From Variovorax paradoxus (GTDB taxonomy: Bacteria; Pseudomonadota; Gammaproteobacteria; Burkholderiales; Burkholderiaceae_C): a DNA stretch of 64,000 bases. The DNA lies in the NCBI RefSeq assembly GCF_000834655.1, contig NZ_JXQQ01000097.1:1-64000 (forward strand), given 5' to 3'. Shown one piece after another: positions 16,795 through 24,678 of the stretch. Position numbers and translations under genes: made by a program. Under the pieces are notes generated by a model. The model was not told the DNA's origin, made no database searches, and worked only from the letters and a program-made list of their open reading frames with translations. How positions within the stretch are numbered: position 1 is the stretch's first letter; every line of letters starts with the position of its first letter.

Positions 16795-17610
16795 ATGCCA
16801 CGAGCCGCGCGCGCGCCTGCCGCAGTGATTCCTGCCGTTCCTGCCGCACCTGCTGTGGAGGAGTCGGCCTCCGGTTCGTCCGCCGAGCGCAGCTTGCGTC
16901 TGCTGGCATTGCTGGCCAACGAAGGACGGGCGCTGACGCTCGCCGAGCTGGCCGCGCAGCTCGGGTTGCCCAAGGGCACGGCGCACCGCATCTGCACGCA
17001 GTTGCTGGCCACGGGGTTCCTGGCACGCGACGTGGACGAGCGCTCTTTCAGCGTCGGGCCCGCGCTGCGCAAGCTCGCCTTCGATACGCTGAATCACGGC
17101 GTGGTGCGCGGCCTGCGGCACGAGGTGCTGTCCGAGCTCGTGCGCAAGGTGGGCGAGACCTGCAACCTCACCACGCTCGACGGCGCGCAGGTGCTGTACC
17201 TGGACCGCGTCGAGGCGCAATGGCCGCTGCGCCTCACGCTCGACGTGGGCTCGCACGTGCCGCTGCATTGCACCGCGAGCGGCAAGCTCTTCCTCGCGCA
17301 GATGCCCAAGACGGCGCGCGATGCGCTCATCGACAACCTGCCGCTCGAACGCATGACGGCCAACACGATCACCAAGGCCGATGCGCTGCGCACCGAGTGC
17401 GACGAGATCGCCAAGCGCGGCTATTCGCGCGACCGCGAGGAGTTCATCGCGGGGCTGGTGGCGGTGGCGGTGCCGGTGCGCGATGCGGCCGGCGACGTGC
17501 GCGCCGCGCTCGCGGTGCATGCGCCGACGGCGCGGATGTCGATGGAAGATGCGGTCAAGCGCATCGATGCGCTGAAGGCGGCGGCGGGGAAGATGAGCGG
17601 GCTGCTCTGA
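16795..17610 (+). CDS. IclR-family transcriptional regulator
   Basis: 271 residues. An Ala/Pro-rich N-terminal tail (about 1-25) precedes the winged HTH (LAELAAQLGLPKGTAHRICTQL near 55-76). The IclR effector domain follows, with GETCNLTTLDGAQVLYLDRV, LHCTASGKLFLAQ, and REEFIAGLVAVAVPV. The ATG at 16795 lies after the palindromic operator. Its neighbours, GMC oxidoreductase and MHS transporter, are the probable targets. Effector unknown. Confidence 0.9.
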   Translation: MPRAARAPAAVIPAVPAAPAVEESASGSSAERSLRLLALLANEGRALTLAELAAQLGLPKGTAHRICTQLLATGFLARDVDERSFSVGPALRKLAFDTLNHGVVRGLRHEVLSELVRKVGETCNLTTLDGAQVLYLDRVEAQWPLRLTLDVGSHVPLHCTASGKLFLAQMPKTARDALIDNLPLERMTANTITKADALRTECDEIAKRGYSRDREEFIAGLVAVAVPVRDAAGDVRAALAVHAPTARMSMEDAVKRIDALKAAAGKMSGLL

Positions 17611-17654
17611 AGGTTCTTGTTCGCGCTGCGTTCAGGGCATGCGCACAGGCCACC

Positions 17655-17724
17655 GGGTGCTCCCCTCCGCGAATGTCCCCCGGGGCTTCGCCCCTCCTCC
17701 TTGATTTCGCTGCGGGGAGCACCC
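17655..17724. repeat. 70-bp element with 11-bp inverted ends
   Basis: The arms gggtgctcccc (17655-17665) and ggggagcaccc (17714-17724) are perfectly complementary and enclose a 48-nt GC-rich centre. It fills the gap between the IclR and methyltransferase genes and looks like a miniature dispersed repeat. No copy elsewhere in the window was seen. It could also fold as a bidirectional terminator for the convergent genes. Confidence 0.6.
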
Positions 17725-17794
17725 GATGCCCTGCGCGCACAGAGCGCTGTCGTGGTGCGGAGCGATCAACCGCTGCGGCGGTGGCGCACGCGGC

Positions 17795-18835
17795 TCATTG
17801 CTCGTAGCAGATGTCCAGTCGGGTCAAGGCGCCGCGACTGTCGATGCGGTCGGCGCGGAAGTAATAGCGGCCGCGGTAGCTGTCCAGGTGCAGGGGCAGG
17901 TCGACCGGATCGCCCCAGCTCGTCAATGCGAAGCCTTGTTCGCGCAGCCATTGCAGCAGGGCGTTCAGGCGCTGAGGGTCTGCGTCGGTGCGGATGTCGG
18001 CGTCCGCGGGAGGTGTGCCTTGCGGATCTTGCTGCCAGCGCGCGAAGCTCCCGAGCAACGTGAAGGCGTGGCCTTGTTCGCGCAGCGCGTCGAGCAGCGC
18101 GGCGGTGGCTTGCAGGTCGATGCGCTCGCGCTGCTTGCGGAAGACCAGCGCGTATTCGTGGCGGCGGTCGGTGCGCCCATCGACATGGGTTTCGTCGCTC
18201 TCGTGCGGATAGACGAGCACGCGCTCTTCTTCCATGACGAAGAGCGAGCCGAGGATGCGTGCGAGGTCGAAGGCCAGCGGCAGCACGCGGTCGCCGAGGC
18301 GGATGTTCTCCACCATCGCGATGCAGGCGCCGCCTTCGGGCAGGCCTGAGCGGACGCGGTGGAACACGTCGCGCAGGCCGTCGAGGTGTTGTGCGTAGCT
18401 TCGGCTGTCGTAGAGCTGGGAGGCCGCGGGCGCGCCGGTCCAGCGGCAGCCGAAGTAGGGCACGTTGGTCAGGCAGAGGTCGAAGGGCGGGAGCGCGTTG
18501 TCGTCGAGCGCATCGCACGAGCCATGCAGGATCGTCGTGCCCTGTGCGAGTTCATGGCGTGCCAGCCGTTCGCGGATGAGGTCGATGCGGCCTGCATCGA
18601 CCTCGCAACCCGAGGCCAGTCGGTCTTCGAGGCGCGCCGCCAGCAACGTCGTGCCGAAGCCCGCGAACGGATCGAACACCGTGTCGCCCGGTCGCGAGAA
18701 CTGCCGCACGAAGGGCAGCATCTGCTCGACCCACCCGCAGTCGCGCCCATTCATCGGATCCCGGGCGCGCAGGTCGTCCGGCAGCCGGTAGCGCGGCGTT
18801 TCGCGATCGAGCATCGACCAGCTGTGGCTAGCCAT
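17795..18835 (-). CDS. DNA/RNA methyltransferase-like protein with nucleotidyltransferase-like C-terminus
   Basis: 346 residues. Residues about 30-230 form a class I SAM methyltransferase of the DNA-methylase type: motif I DPFAGFGTT (55-63), an acidic CEVDAGRID (77-85), and TNVPYF (123-128) where amino-methyltransferases carry NPPY/F. Residues about 240-346 look like a minimal nucleotidyltransferase domain: GSFAR (262-266), DADI with Asp278 and Asp280, and LDICYE with Asp341 match the G-S, D-x-D and third-Asp pattern. The second domain is my inference from motif spacing. The ATG overlaps the stop of the radical SAM gene by 8 nt (ATGGCTAG), so translation is coupled. No restriction endonuclease adjoins it. 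The substrate could be DNA, tRNA or a small molecule. Confidence 0.72.
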   Translation of the reverse strand: MASHSWSMLDRETPRYRLPDDLRARDPMNGRDCGWVEQMLPFVRQFSRPGDTVFDPFAGFGTTLLAARLEDRLASGCEVDAGRIDLIRERLARHELAQGTTILHGSCDALDDNALPPFDLCLTNVPYFGCRWTGAPAASQLYDSRSYAQHLDGLRDVFHRVRSGLPEGGACIAMVENIRLGDRVLPLAFDLARILGSLFVMEEERVLVYPHESDETHVDGRTDRRHEYALVFRKQRERIDLQATAALLDALREQGHAFTLLGSFARWQQDPQGTPPADADIRTDADPQRLNALLQWLREQGFALTSWGDPVDLPLHLDSYRGRYYFRADRIDSRGALTRLDICYEQ

Positions 18836-19970
18836 GGGCGAGAAGCTGCTCGCTGCGGGTGTCGAGCAGTACGTCGTGCCCCGGCTCCCAGCCGGCGCAG
18901 AGCTGGCCGTCTGCAAAGTAGACGAGCTTGTAGATGTCGCCGGTCGCGTGGCGTTCGTGCATGGCGCCGTAGTCGGCGCTCTCGAAGACGACGTCCAGCC
19001 CGACCGAAGTGCGCAGGCGCAGGTTCCAGAAGTAGTAGCCCTCGGTGAGGGCGTCGAGGGTCCATCCGCGCGAGACCCCGGGGTCGTCGAAGCAGGCGGT
19101 CAGCAGCGCGTCCATCGACACGCGCTCCGCGCGCAGGTAGCGCGCGGTGGCGTTGTCGCGGTAGCCGTCGTCCAGGCGCGAGAACTCGCGGAAGACGACG
19201 GTGCCGGCGCCGCATTGACGTGCCCACGAAAGGTAGGCCGCCACGTCCTGCGGATGCGCGACGCCGCCGCGCTGGAGGATGCACACGAGGCGCAGCGGCA
19301 CCGCATCGGCCAGGTGCCGCGCGGTGCGCTCGAACACGGCCTGATCGCCGATCGCCACCTCGGGGCGGAACCGCATGATGGCCTGGTTGGCCGTGCCGTC
19401 GTGGTGATGGCGGGACAACTCCAGCCAGCTGAGGCCGAAGCGCTGCAGCGCACGCCGCAGCACCTCGCCTTGCGGCGCTGCGAAGCCCGCGCCGTTGGTG
19501 TAGAGCACGCGGTCTTCGATGACCGGGCCGTCGCTTTCGCCTGCGGCCAGCGTCTCTAGCAGCCGAAGCATCCAGTCGGCATCGTCGCTGGTCTCCAGGC
19601 CCGAGAGCGACCAGGAGAGCGGCACGCCGCGCAACGCGCGAAGTGCGCGGGACAGGCCGTCGAAGTAATCGGGTGCGGGCCGCAGCCGCGAGGCCGGTGT
19701 TCCGCCATCGGTCTTGCGCAGGTTCTCCGAGCAGAAGGTGCAGCGCGCCGAGCAGGGCCGCACCGATGCATACGGCGTGAAGGTGATCGGCTGCGCAAAG
19801 CGCCGCTCGATGCCGCCGATGGTGTGCGTGTGCCAGCGCGCGGCTTCATGCGGGGGCGGCGCCCGGCGGATCACCCGGCCTACCGATTCGCGAAGCCGTT
19901 CGAAAAGCGGCGAGCCCGCGCTGCGTGGCAGGTCGGCAAGTGCAATTTCGAAGAGATTGGCTGGGCGCAT
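18828..19970 (-). CDS. radical SAM enzyme paired with the methyltransferase
   Basis: 380 residues. The cluster motif CSARCTFC (Cys73, Cys77, Cys80; CX3CX2C) is of the canonical radical SAM type, preceded by FTPYASVRP. SLSGLETSDD (SAM amino-group strand) and VLYTNGAGF further support the TIM-barrel core. There is no SPASM or B12-binding domain in evidence. I do not recognise the subfamily or substrate. The start at 19970 (MRPANLFEIA) is chosen over an unconserved upstream extension. Transcription is divergent from the DUF4124 gene, with 98 nt between starts, and the downstream methyltransferase overlaps by 8 nt. The two probably act in one pathway modifying a nucleic acid or a nucleotide. Confidence 0.8.
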   Translation of the reverse strand: MRPANLFEIALADLPRSAGSPLFERLRESVGRVIRRAPPPHEAARWHTHTIGGIERRFAQPITFTPYASVRPCSARCTFCSENLRKTDGGTPASRLRPAPDYFDGLSRALRALRGVPLSWSLSGLETSDDADWMLRLLETLAAGESDGPVIEDRVLYTNGAGFAAPQGEVLRRALQRFGLSWLELSRHHHDGTANQAIMRFRPEVAIGDQAVFERTARHLADAVPLRLVCILQRGGVAHPQDVAAYLSWARQCGAGTVVFREFSRLDDGYRDNATARYLRAERVSMDALLTACFDDPGVSRGWTLDALTEGYYFWNLRLRTSVGLDVVFESADYGAMHERHATGDIYKLVYFADGQLCAGWEPGHDVLLDTRSEQLLAHG

Positions 19971-20068
19971 GGCGGGCGTTGGAAGAGGGCGAAAATCGCA
20001 GCAGCCGCAACGATACGACAGCGCCGGCGCCGATTGGGAAATAGCGCGCAATCTGTTAGAACCGCCCC

Positions 20069-20512
20069 ATGCGCACCTCCGCCTTTTTCATTCCGCTTCT
20101 GTTCGCCGCCCTGGCCGCGAATGCGGACGTGGTGCGCTGCACCGATGCCAACGGCAAGATTTCCTATACCGACGGCAAGTGCCCCTCGGACAGCAAGCAG
20201 TCGCGGCAGGTGGCGATCGACGAGTCGCCTCCGCCGCCGGTGCCGATGCCGCCCCCTCCGCCGCAGGAATCGCGGCAGCCGGCCTATACGCCGCCGCCGG
20301 TGGCCACGCCCTCGGGTCCGGCCATCATTCCGCGCAGCCCGGTCGCCGAGGGGCCTGCGACCGATCCGCCGGTCTACATCCTCGGGCCCGAGCCTTACTA
20401 CGACGGGCCGCAGCGCAACGCCCAGCGTCCGCCCCGCGTGCGCGATCCGGGCCCGCCGCCCGGACAGCGGCCGTGCCAGAACCTGGCGGGCATCAAGCGC
20501 AACAACTGCTGA
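20069..20512 (+). CDS. DUF4124 domain secreted protein, proline-rich
   Basis: 147 residues: a signal peptide (about 1-19), then the DUF4124 motif DVVRCTDANGKISYTDGKCP (about 20-39), then a long Pro-rich segment (PPPPVPMPPPPP and similar) and a C-terminal Cys pair in PCQNLAG and NNC. It is probably periplasmic. DUF4124 is common in beta- and gammaproteobacteria with no agreed function. Divergent from the radical SAM gene. Confidence 0.8.
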   Translation: MRTSAFFIPLLFAALAANADVVRCTDANGKISYTDGKCPSDSKQSRQVAIDESPPPPVPMPPPPPQESRQPAYTPPPVATPSGPAIIPRSPVAEGPATDPPVYILGPEPYYDGPQRNAQRPPRVRDPGPPPGQRPCQNLAGIKRNNC

Positions 20513-20553
20513 CGGCTGCGGGGCGCCTGCCCTGCAGCGCCTGTATTCCATCC

Positions 20554-21015
20554 ATGTCTCTTTCCGCGCCCGAGCGCCCGCGCCGCTGGACCATCCATTG
20601 CGACGGCAGTGCCATGCCCAACCCGGGGCGCATGGGCATCGGTGCCGTCATCACGCAGCCCGACGGCACCCGCCACACGCTCTCGCAGGCCACGCACACG
20701 ACCGGCTGCAACAACGAGGCCGAACTGCGCGCGCTCACGCTCGCCCTCGAGGAAGCGCGCGCCCGCGGGGCCAGCGCCGTGGTGGCGTACAGCGACAACA
20801 GCATCCTGGTCGAGCAGCTCGGCGCGGCAGACGCCCGGCCGATCGCACGCCTGGCCCCGCTGTTCGACGACGCCCGCGCGCTGCTCGGCACGTTCGAAGA
20901 GGTCAGCGTGCAGTGGATTCCGCGCCATCGCAACGGCGAGGCCGACGCGCTGGCGCGGGCCGCGCTGGGCGCAGGGCCGAAGCCGCCGCCCAAGCCCTGG
21001 AAGAAGCGGCGCTGA
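20554..21015 (+). CDS. ribonuclease H-like protein
   Basis: 153 residues of the RNase HI fold with the four acidic catalytic positions visible: Asp in HCDGSAMPNPG (start), Glu in NNEAELRAL, Asp in AYSDNSILVE, and Asp in HRNGEADALARAAL near the end. It resembles the short bacterial RnhA/YpdQ-like proteins rather than classical RnhA in its loop lengths, so RNA-DNA hybrid cleavage is likely but not certain. The basic tail (KPPPKPWKKRR) may bind nucleic acid. The ATG at 20554 starts just before the fold. Confidence 0.82.
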   Translation: MSLSAPERPRRWTIHCDGSAMPNPGRMGIGAVITQPDGTRHTLSQATHTTGCNNEAELRALTLALEEARARGASAVVAYSDNSILVEQLGAADARPIARLAPLFDDARALLGTFEEVSVQWIPRHRNGEADALARAALGAGPKPPPKPWKKRR

Positions 21016-21059
21016 CCGAGGTCCTTATCATTCGGGTCGTTCCCGAACCACAGACTCCC

Positions 21060-21308
21060 ATGACCGAAGAAACTTCCCGTCCGCCCCTTCCCGATCACCT
21101 CTCCACCGATGCGCGCAGCCCGCACCACGTGGCGGCCGTCTTCGAATTCCCCATCGGCATCCGCTTCAACGGCAAGGAGCGGCTGGACGTGGAGGAGTAC
21201 TGCATCAGCGAAGGCTGGATCAAGGTGCCGGCGGGCAAGGCGGTGGACCGCAAGGGCTACCCGCTGCTGCTCAAGCTCAAGGGCACGGTCGAGGCCTACT
21301 ACCGCTGA
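21060..21308 (+). CDS. DUF3297 family small protein
   Basis: 82 residues matching the DUF3297 pattern: PDHLSTDARSPHHVAAVFE, then IGIRFNGKERLDVEEYCISE and GWIKVPAGKAVDRKGYPLLL. Soluble, with no catalytic motif. It starts 44 nt after the RNase H gene and is probably co-transcribed. Function unknown. Confidence 0.85.
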   Translation: MTEETSRPPLPDHLSTDARSPHHVAAVFEFPIGIRFNGKERLDVEEYCISEGWIKVPAGKAVDRKGYPLLLKLKGTVEAYYR

Positions 21309-21324
21309 AGCCGCCGCGTCTGCC

Positions 21325-22260
21325 TCAGCGCCACTGCAGCAACAGCGACCAGGGCTGGCGGCTCATGTGGCGGTCGATGCAGACGGCCGCGCCTGTCGTG
21401 CCGGGCGCGCATCCCTCGGGCAGATAGCTCGGATCCAGCAGCCGCGTGCCGGGCGCGAACGCCAGCCGCCGCAAGGTGACCGACTGGATCACGTTGCCGC
21501 CCACGGTGTCGAAGCCCGCGGCATCCACGTTCACCACCACATCGCAATGCATGGGCAGCGCCTCGCCGCCCGTGGGGCGCTGGGCCAGCACTTCGCCGAT
21601 CCGCTCGAAGGTGTCGTAGCCCGCGCCGATGCCGCGCGCCTGGCAGACGAGGTCGCCCACGCGCGGCGGCGTGCGCATGAGGTCGCAGGCGCGCATCGCG
21701 GAGCGGGTCGGCCGGCCGGCGGCTTCGTCCAGGCCCGCTTTCCAGGCGGCGCCGGCGTAGTCGGCATGCGCTTCGGAGAAAACGAACTCGTCCGCAGCGA
21801 GCCCGGCCCGCTGCGCGATCCAGCTGACGAAGGCCGCGGACCACGGCGCATCGATCACCGCGGCGCGGCTCAATGCGGCGTCGATGGATTGCGGCTCCGA
21901 TGCATCGGGCGCGGCATCGGGGTCGGTGCCGCGAAGGCGCACGCCGGTCGCACGCCAATAGCCCAGCACGCGCTGCCATGGCGCGAGGTTCTGCGGCGCG
22001 CGGCGGATGTCTTCGGCCTCCCAGTCGCCCGCGTAGGTGAGGCGGCCTTCGGCATCCATGGTCTGTGCGCCGAAGGCCTGGTGCTCCTGCTGCGCGAAGG
22101 TCGCCATGGCGAGTGCGCGGGAGGGCGGCGGGATCTGCGTGGCGGTGTCCATGCAGGCCGCCGCCGACGCGACGTTGCCTGCGGCCGTCAGCAGAAAAAA
22201 CAAAAGGCCCACGGCCGAGGTCTTCCACGACGAAGAAGAAAGGGCGGTGGGCGGCGTCAT
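21325..22260 (-). CDS. DUF2272 domain secreted protein
   Basis: 311 residues. The N-terminus has a signal-like hydrophobic stretch (VGLLFFLLTAAGNVASAAA). The DUF2272 block, with PWSAAFVSWIAQRAGLAADEF, then SEAHADYAGAA and GDLVCQARG, recalls CHAP/NlpC-like hydrolases, with a possible catalytic Cys in LVCQ and His in MHCDVVV. Probably exported and acting on the cell wall, which is inference. The start is taken at 22260 (MTPPTALSSS). Convergent with the DUF3297 gene. Confidence 0.8.
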   Translation of the reverse strand: MTPPTALSSSSWKTSAVGLLFFLLTAAGNVASAAACMDTATQIPPPSRALAMATFAQQEHQAFGAQTMDAEGRLTYAGDWEAEDIRRAPQNLAPWQRVLGYWRATGVRLRGTDPDAAPDASEPQSIDAALSRAAVIDAPWSAAFVSWIAQRAGLAADEFVFSEAHADYAGAAWKAGLDEAAGRPTRSAMRACDLMRTPPRVGDLVCQARGIGAGYDTFERIGEVLAQRPTGGEALPMHCDVVVNVDAAGFDTVGGNVIQSVTLRRLAFAPGTRLLDPSYLPEGCAPGTTGAAVCIDRHMSRQPWSLLLQWR

Positions 22261-22357
22261 GCCGGGGGAGCATAGCCTGTAGGCTGCGCTCCCCTGCAAC
22301 TGCCGGTTGCAGTACGCAGTACCGCGCATCCTTGCCGGCGGCCCGCGCCGCCACGCC

Positions 22358-23155
22358 TCAGGCGAGCAGGCTGAAGAGCGATCGCAGCACGCTCACGGTG
22401 GCCAGCGCGATCAGCAGGTTCAGCACGTGCTTCCTGAACTGCTCGGGCGACACGCCCTTGAACGAGCGCTGCCCCCACCAGATGCCCGCCAGCATCGCGG
22501 GCGCGAGCCACACCGCCCACTTGAGCGTGTTCGGCCCGAGCAGGTTGCCCGATGCATGCGCGGTCGACGGCATGAGCGCGGCGGCAATCAGCGACACCAC
22601 ATCGCTGAACAACAGCAGCGCGATGAGCGTCGCGCGCAGCACGGCGGGCGCCATCTTCGCGGTGCTCAGGAGCACCGCGATGGCGATGCCGCCGATGGCC
22701 GCCACGCCGTTGATGAAGCCCGAAGCCAGCCCCGCCGCGAGCCGCACCCCGCGCGTGGGCACGAGCGTGACGTGCGCGCCCCCGCGCAGCAGCAGGGCCG
22801 CGGCCATCAGCAGCGCGCCGATCAGGAGGCGCAGCGGCGTCTCCGGCAGCCAAGCGAGCAACGCCACGCCGAGGGGAATGCAGAGGAGGTTGCCCAGCAT
22901 GAGCCAGCTGAGCCAGGGCATGTCGACATCGCGCGCGATGCCGCGCAGCTGGCTCAGGCTGGCGAGGATCTCCAGCATGAAGATGGCAGGCACCACGAGC
23001 GCGGGCGACACCACCAGCGACATGCCCGCCACCGTGATCGCCGAGAAGCCGAATCCCGCGAAGCCGCGCACGATGCCGGCCGCGAACACCACGCAGAGGC
23101 TGTAGACCAGAAGAACCGGCGCGATCGGCGGTACCAGCAGTTCGGCCGCCGTCAT
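22358..23155 (-). CDS. TauE/SafE-family exporter, probably for sulfite or a sulfonate
   Basis: 265 residues with eight or nine hydrophobic segments and the family start GIVRGFAGFGFSAITVAG. Residues before the second half, LASGFINGVAAIGGIAIAV, repeat the glycine-rich pattern of TauE/SafE permeases. It is the last gene of the operon and overlaps the ligase gene by 4 nt (ATGA). In sulfonate degraders such proteins are proposed to export sulfite, and the position behind sauS/sauT-like genes fits that. Direction and substrate are inferred. Confidence 0.85.
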   Translation of the reverse strand: MTAAELLVPPIAPVLLVYSLCVVFAAGIVRGFAGFGFSAITVAGMSLVVSPALVVPAIFMLEILASLSQLRGIARDVDMPWLSWLMLGNLLCIPLGVALLAWLPETPLRLLIGALLMAAALLLRGGAHVTLVPTRGVRLAAGLASGFINGVAAIGGIAIAVLLSTAKMAPAVLRATLIALLLFSDVVSLIAAALMPSTAHASGNLLGPNTLKWAVWLAPAMLAGIWWGQRSFKGVSPEQFRKHVLNLLIALATVSVLRSLFSLLA

Positions 23156-24678
23156 GCCTCGAAGAGCGGCAGCAGCTTCAGGCGCTGCACCTTGCCGGAG
23201 GGGCCGCGTGGCAGGTCGGCGACGAAGCGGTAGTGGCCGGGCGTCTTGTAGCGGCCGAGCGCGGTGGCGCTGAAGGCGCGCAGTTCGTCCTCGGTGCAGG
23301 CGCAGCCTTCGCGCAGCACGATGCACACGCCGATCTCCTGGCCGTAGTGGCGATCGGGCACGCCCACGGCCGCAGCTTCGAGCACCGCGGGGTGCTGCAG
23401 CAGCGCCTCGTCGATCTCGCGCGGCGCGATGTTCTCTCCGCCCTTGATGATCAGCTCCTTGATGCGGCCGGTGACGAAGAAGAAGCCGTCCGCGTCGCGG
23501 TGGCCGAGGTCGCCGGTGCGCAGCCATCCGTCGGGCGTGAAGCTCGCGCACGTGGCCTCCTCGTTCTTGTAGTAGCCGAGCATCACGTTCGGCCCGCGGA
23601 TCACGAGCTCGCCGGTCGTGCCGTCGGGCACGGCTGCAAGCTGCGCATCGACCACGCCTGCCATGCAGCCCGAGGCGCGGCCGACCGAGCCGAGCTTGCG
23701 CGCGGCGGGGTCCATGGGGTTGGAGAACGACGGCGCCGCGGTCTCGGTGAGACCCATGGTCTCGACGATGCCGATGCCGAACATCTGCTCGAACGCGCGG
23801 TGGTGCTCGGGCGGCAGCGCGGCCGAAGCAGAGCGGCAGAAACGAATGGCGAGCGTCTGCGCGAGCGGCGGCTTCGCGCCTTCGAGCAGGTACGAGATCA
23901 TCGTGGGCACCACGTTGATCCAGCTGCACTGCGTTTGCGTGGCCTGCTCCCAGAAGCGGCCGGCCGAGAACCTGGGCGGCATCGCAAGGCTGCCGCCGTG
24001 CGCGAGCGGCGCGAGCATGGTCACCGCGAAGGCGTTGATGTGATAGAGCGGCAGCACCGCGAGCACGCGGTCCGCGGGCTGCAGCGCATGCTCGGCGCTG
24101 ATGGCATGCGCATTGGCCGCGAGGTTGCGCTGCGAGAGCATCACGCCCTTGGGCATGCCGGTGGTGCCGGAGGTGTACATCAGCAGCGCGACGGCGTCGG
24201 GTGAGGGTGAGGGCGAGGGACCATGGGCCACCGCGTCGGTTTCGCCCGGCAGCGCATCTGCATCGGGATCGACGACGATCACCGTCACGGGCCGGTCGAA
24301 GGCCCGCACCATCTCGCGCACGCGCGCTTTCCATTCGGGCGCCACGCAGACCACGCGGCAGTCGGAGTGCGCGAGCACGTAGCGCATCTGGTCGGGTTGC
24401 GACAGCAGGTTGACCGGGTTCACGCAGTAGCCCGCGTGCATCGCACCCAGCAGCAGGCGCAGCGTCTGCAGGCCGTTGGGCATGACGACCGAGATCGTCT
24501 CGCCCGCCGCTGCGCCGTGCCTGGCCAGCACATCCGCCACGCCGCGGCAGCCGCGCGCGAGTTCGCCGTAGGTGATGTGGCGCTCGCTCTCGGTGCTGCG
24601 GGCATACACCGCGTGCGGCTGCAGCGCCGCCTGGCGCTCGACGAGCGCGTGGACGGTGGAGGCTGCCGCGCTGTTCAT
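23152..24678 (-). CDS. sauT: AMP-forming acyl-CoA ligase, probable sulfoacetate-CoA ligase
   Basis: 508 residues of the ANL superfamily. The P-loop-like YTSGTTGMPKGVMLSQRN lies near 167-185, ETMGLTETAAP (A5 motif) in the middle, and the C-terminal GWLRTGDLGHRD, GRIKELIIKGGENIAPREID, and lysine of SGKVQRLKLL (A10) complete the family. By analogy with Cupriavidus necator sauRST it would convert sulfoacetate + CoA + ATP to sulfoacetyl-CoA + AMP + PPi. Specificity rests on context: it overlaps a SauS-like dehydrogenase (4 nt) and xsc lies 7 kb away. Another short acid as substrate cannot be excluded. Confidence 0.78.
   Translation of the reverse strand: MNSAAASTVHALVERQAALQPHAVYARSTESERHITYGELARGCRGVADVLARHGAAAGETISVVMPNGLQTLRLLLGAMHAGYCVNPVNLLSQPDQMRYVLAHSDCRVVCVAPEWKARVREMVRAFDRPVTVIVVDPDADALPGETDAVAHGPSPSPSPDAVALLMYTSGTTGMPKGVMLSQRNLAANAHAISAEHALQPADRVLAVLPLYHINAFAVTMLAPLAHGGSLAMPPRFSAGRFWEQATQTQCSWINVVPTMISYLLEGAKPPLAQTLAIRFCRSASAALPPEHHRAFEQMFGIGIVETMGLTETAAPSFSNPMDPAARKLGSVGRASGCMAGVVDAQLAAVPDGTTGELVIRGPNVMLGYYKNEEATCASFTPDGWLRTGDLGHRDADGFFFVTGRIKELIIKGGENIAPREIDEALLQHPAVLEAAAVGVPDRHYGQEIGVCIVLREGCACTEDELRAFSATALGRYKTPGHYRFVADLPRGPSGKVQRLKLLPLFEA

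Noticed and set aside
15012..17807. A 931-codon open frame opposite the GMC oxidoreductase and through the IclR gene
   Set aside because: High-GC codon bias leaves antisense frames open; its peptide is His/Arg/Val-rich without any domain, while the real genes show full motifs.
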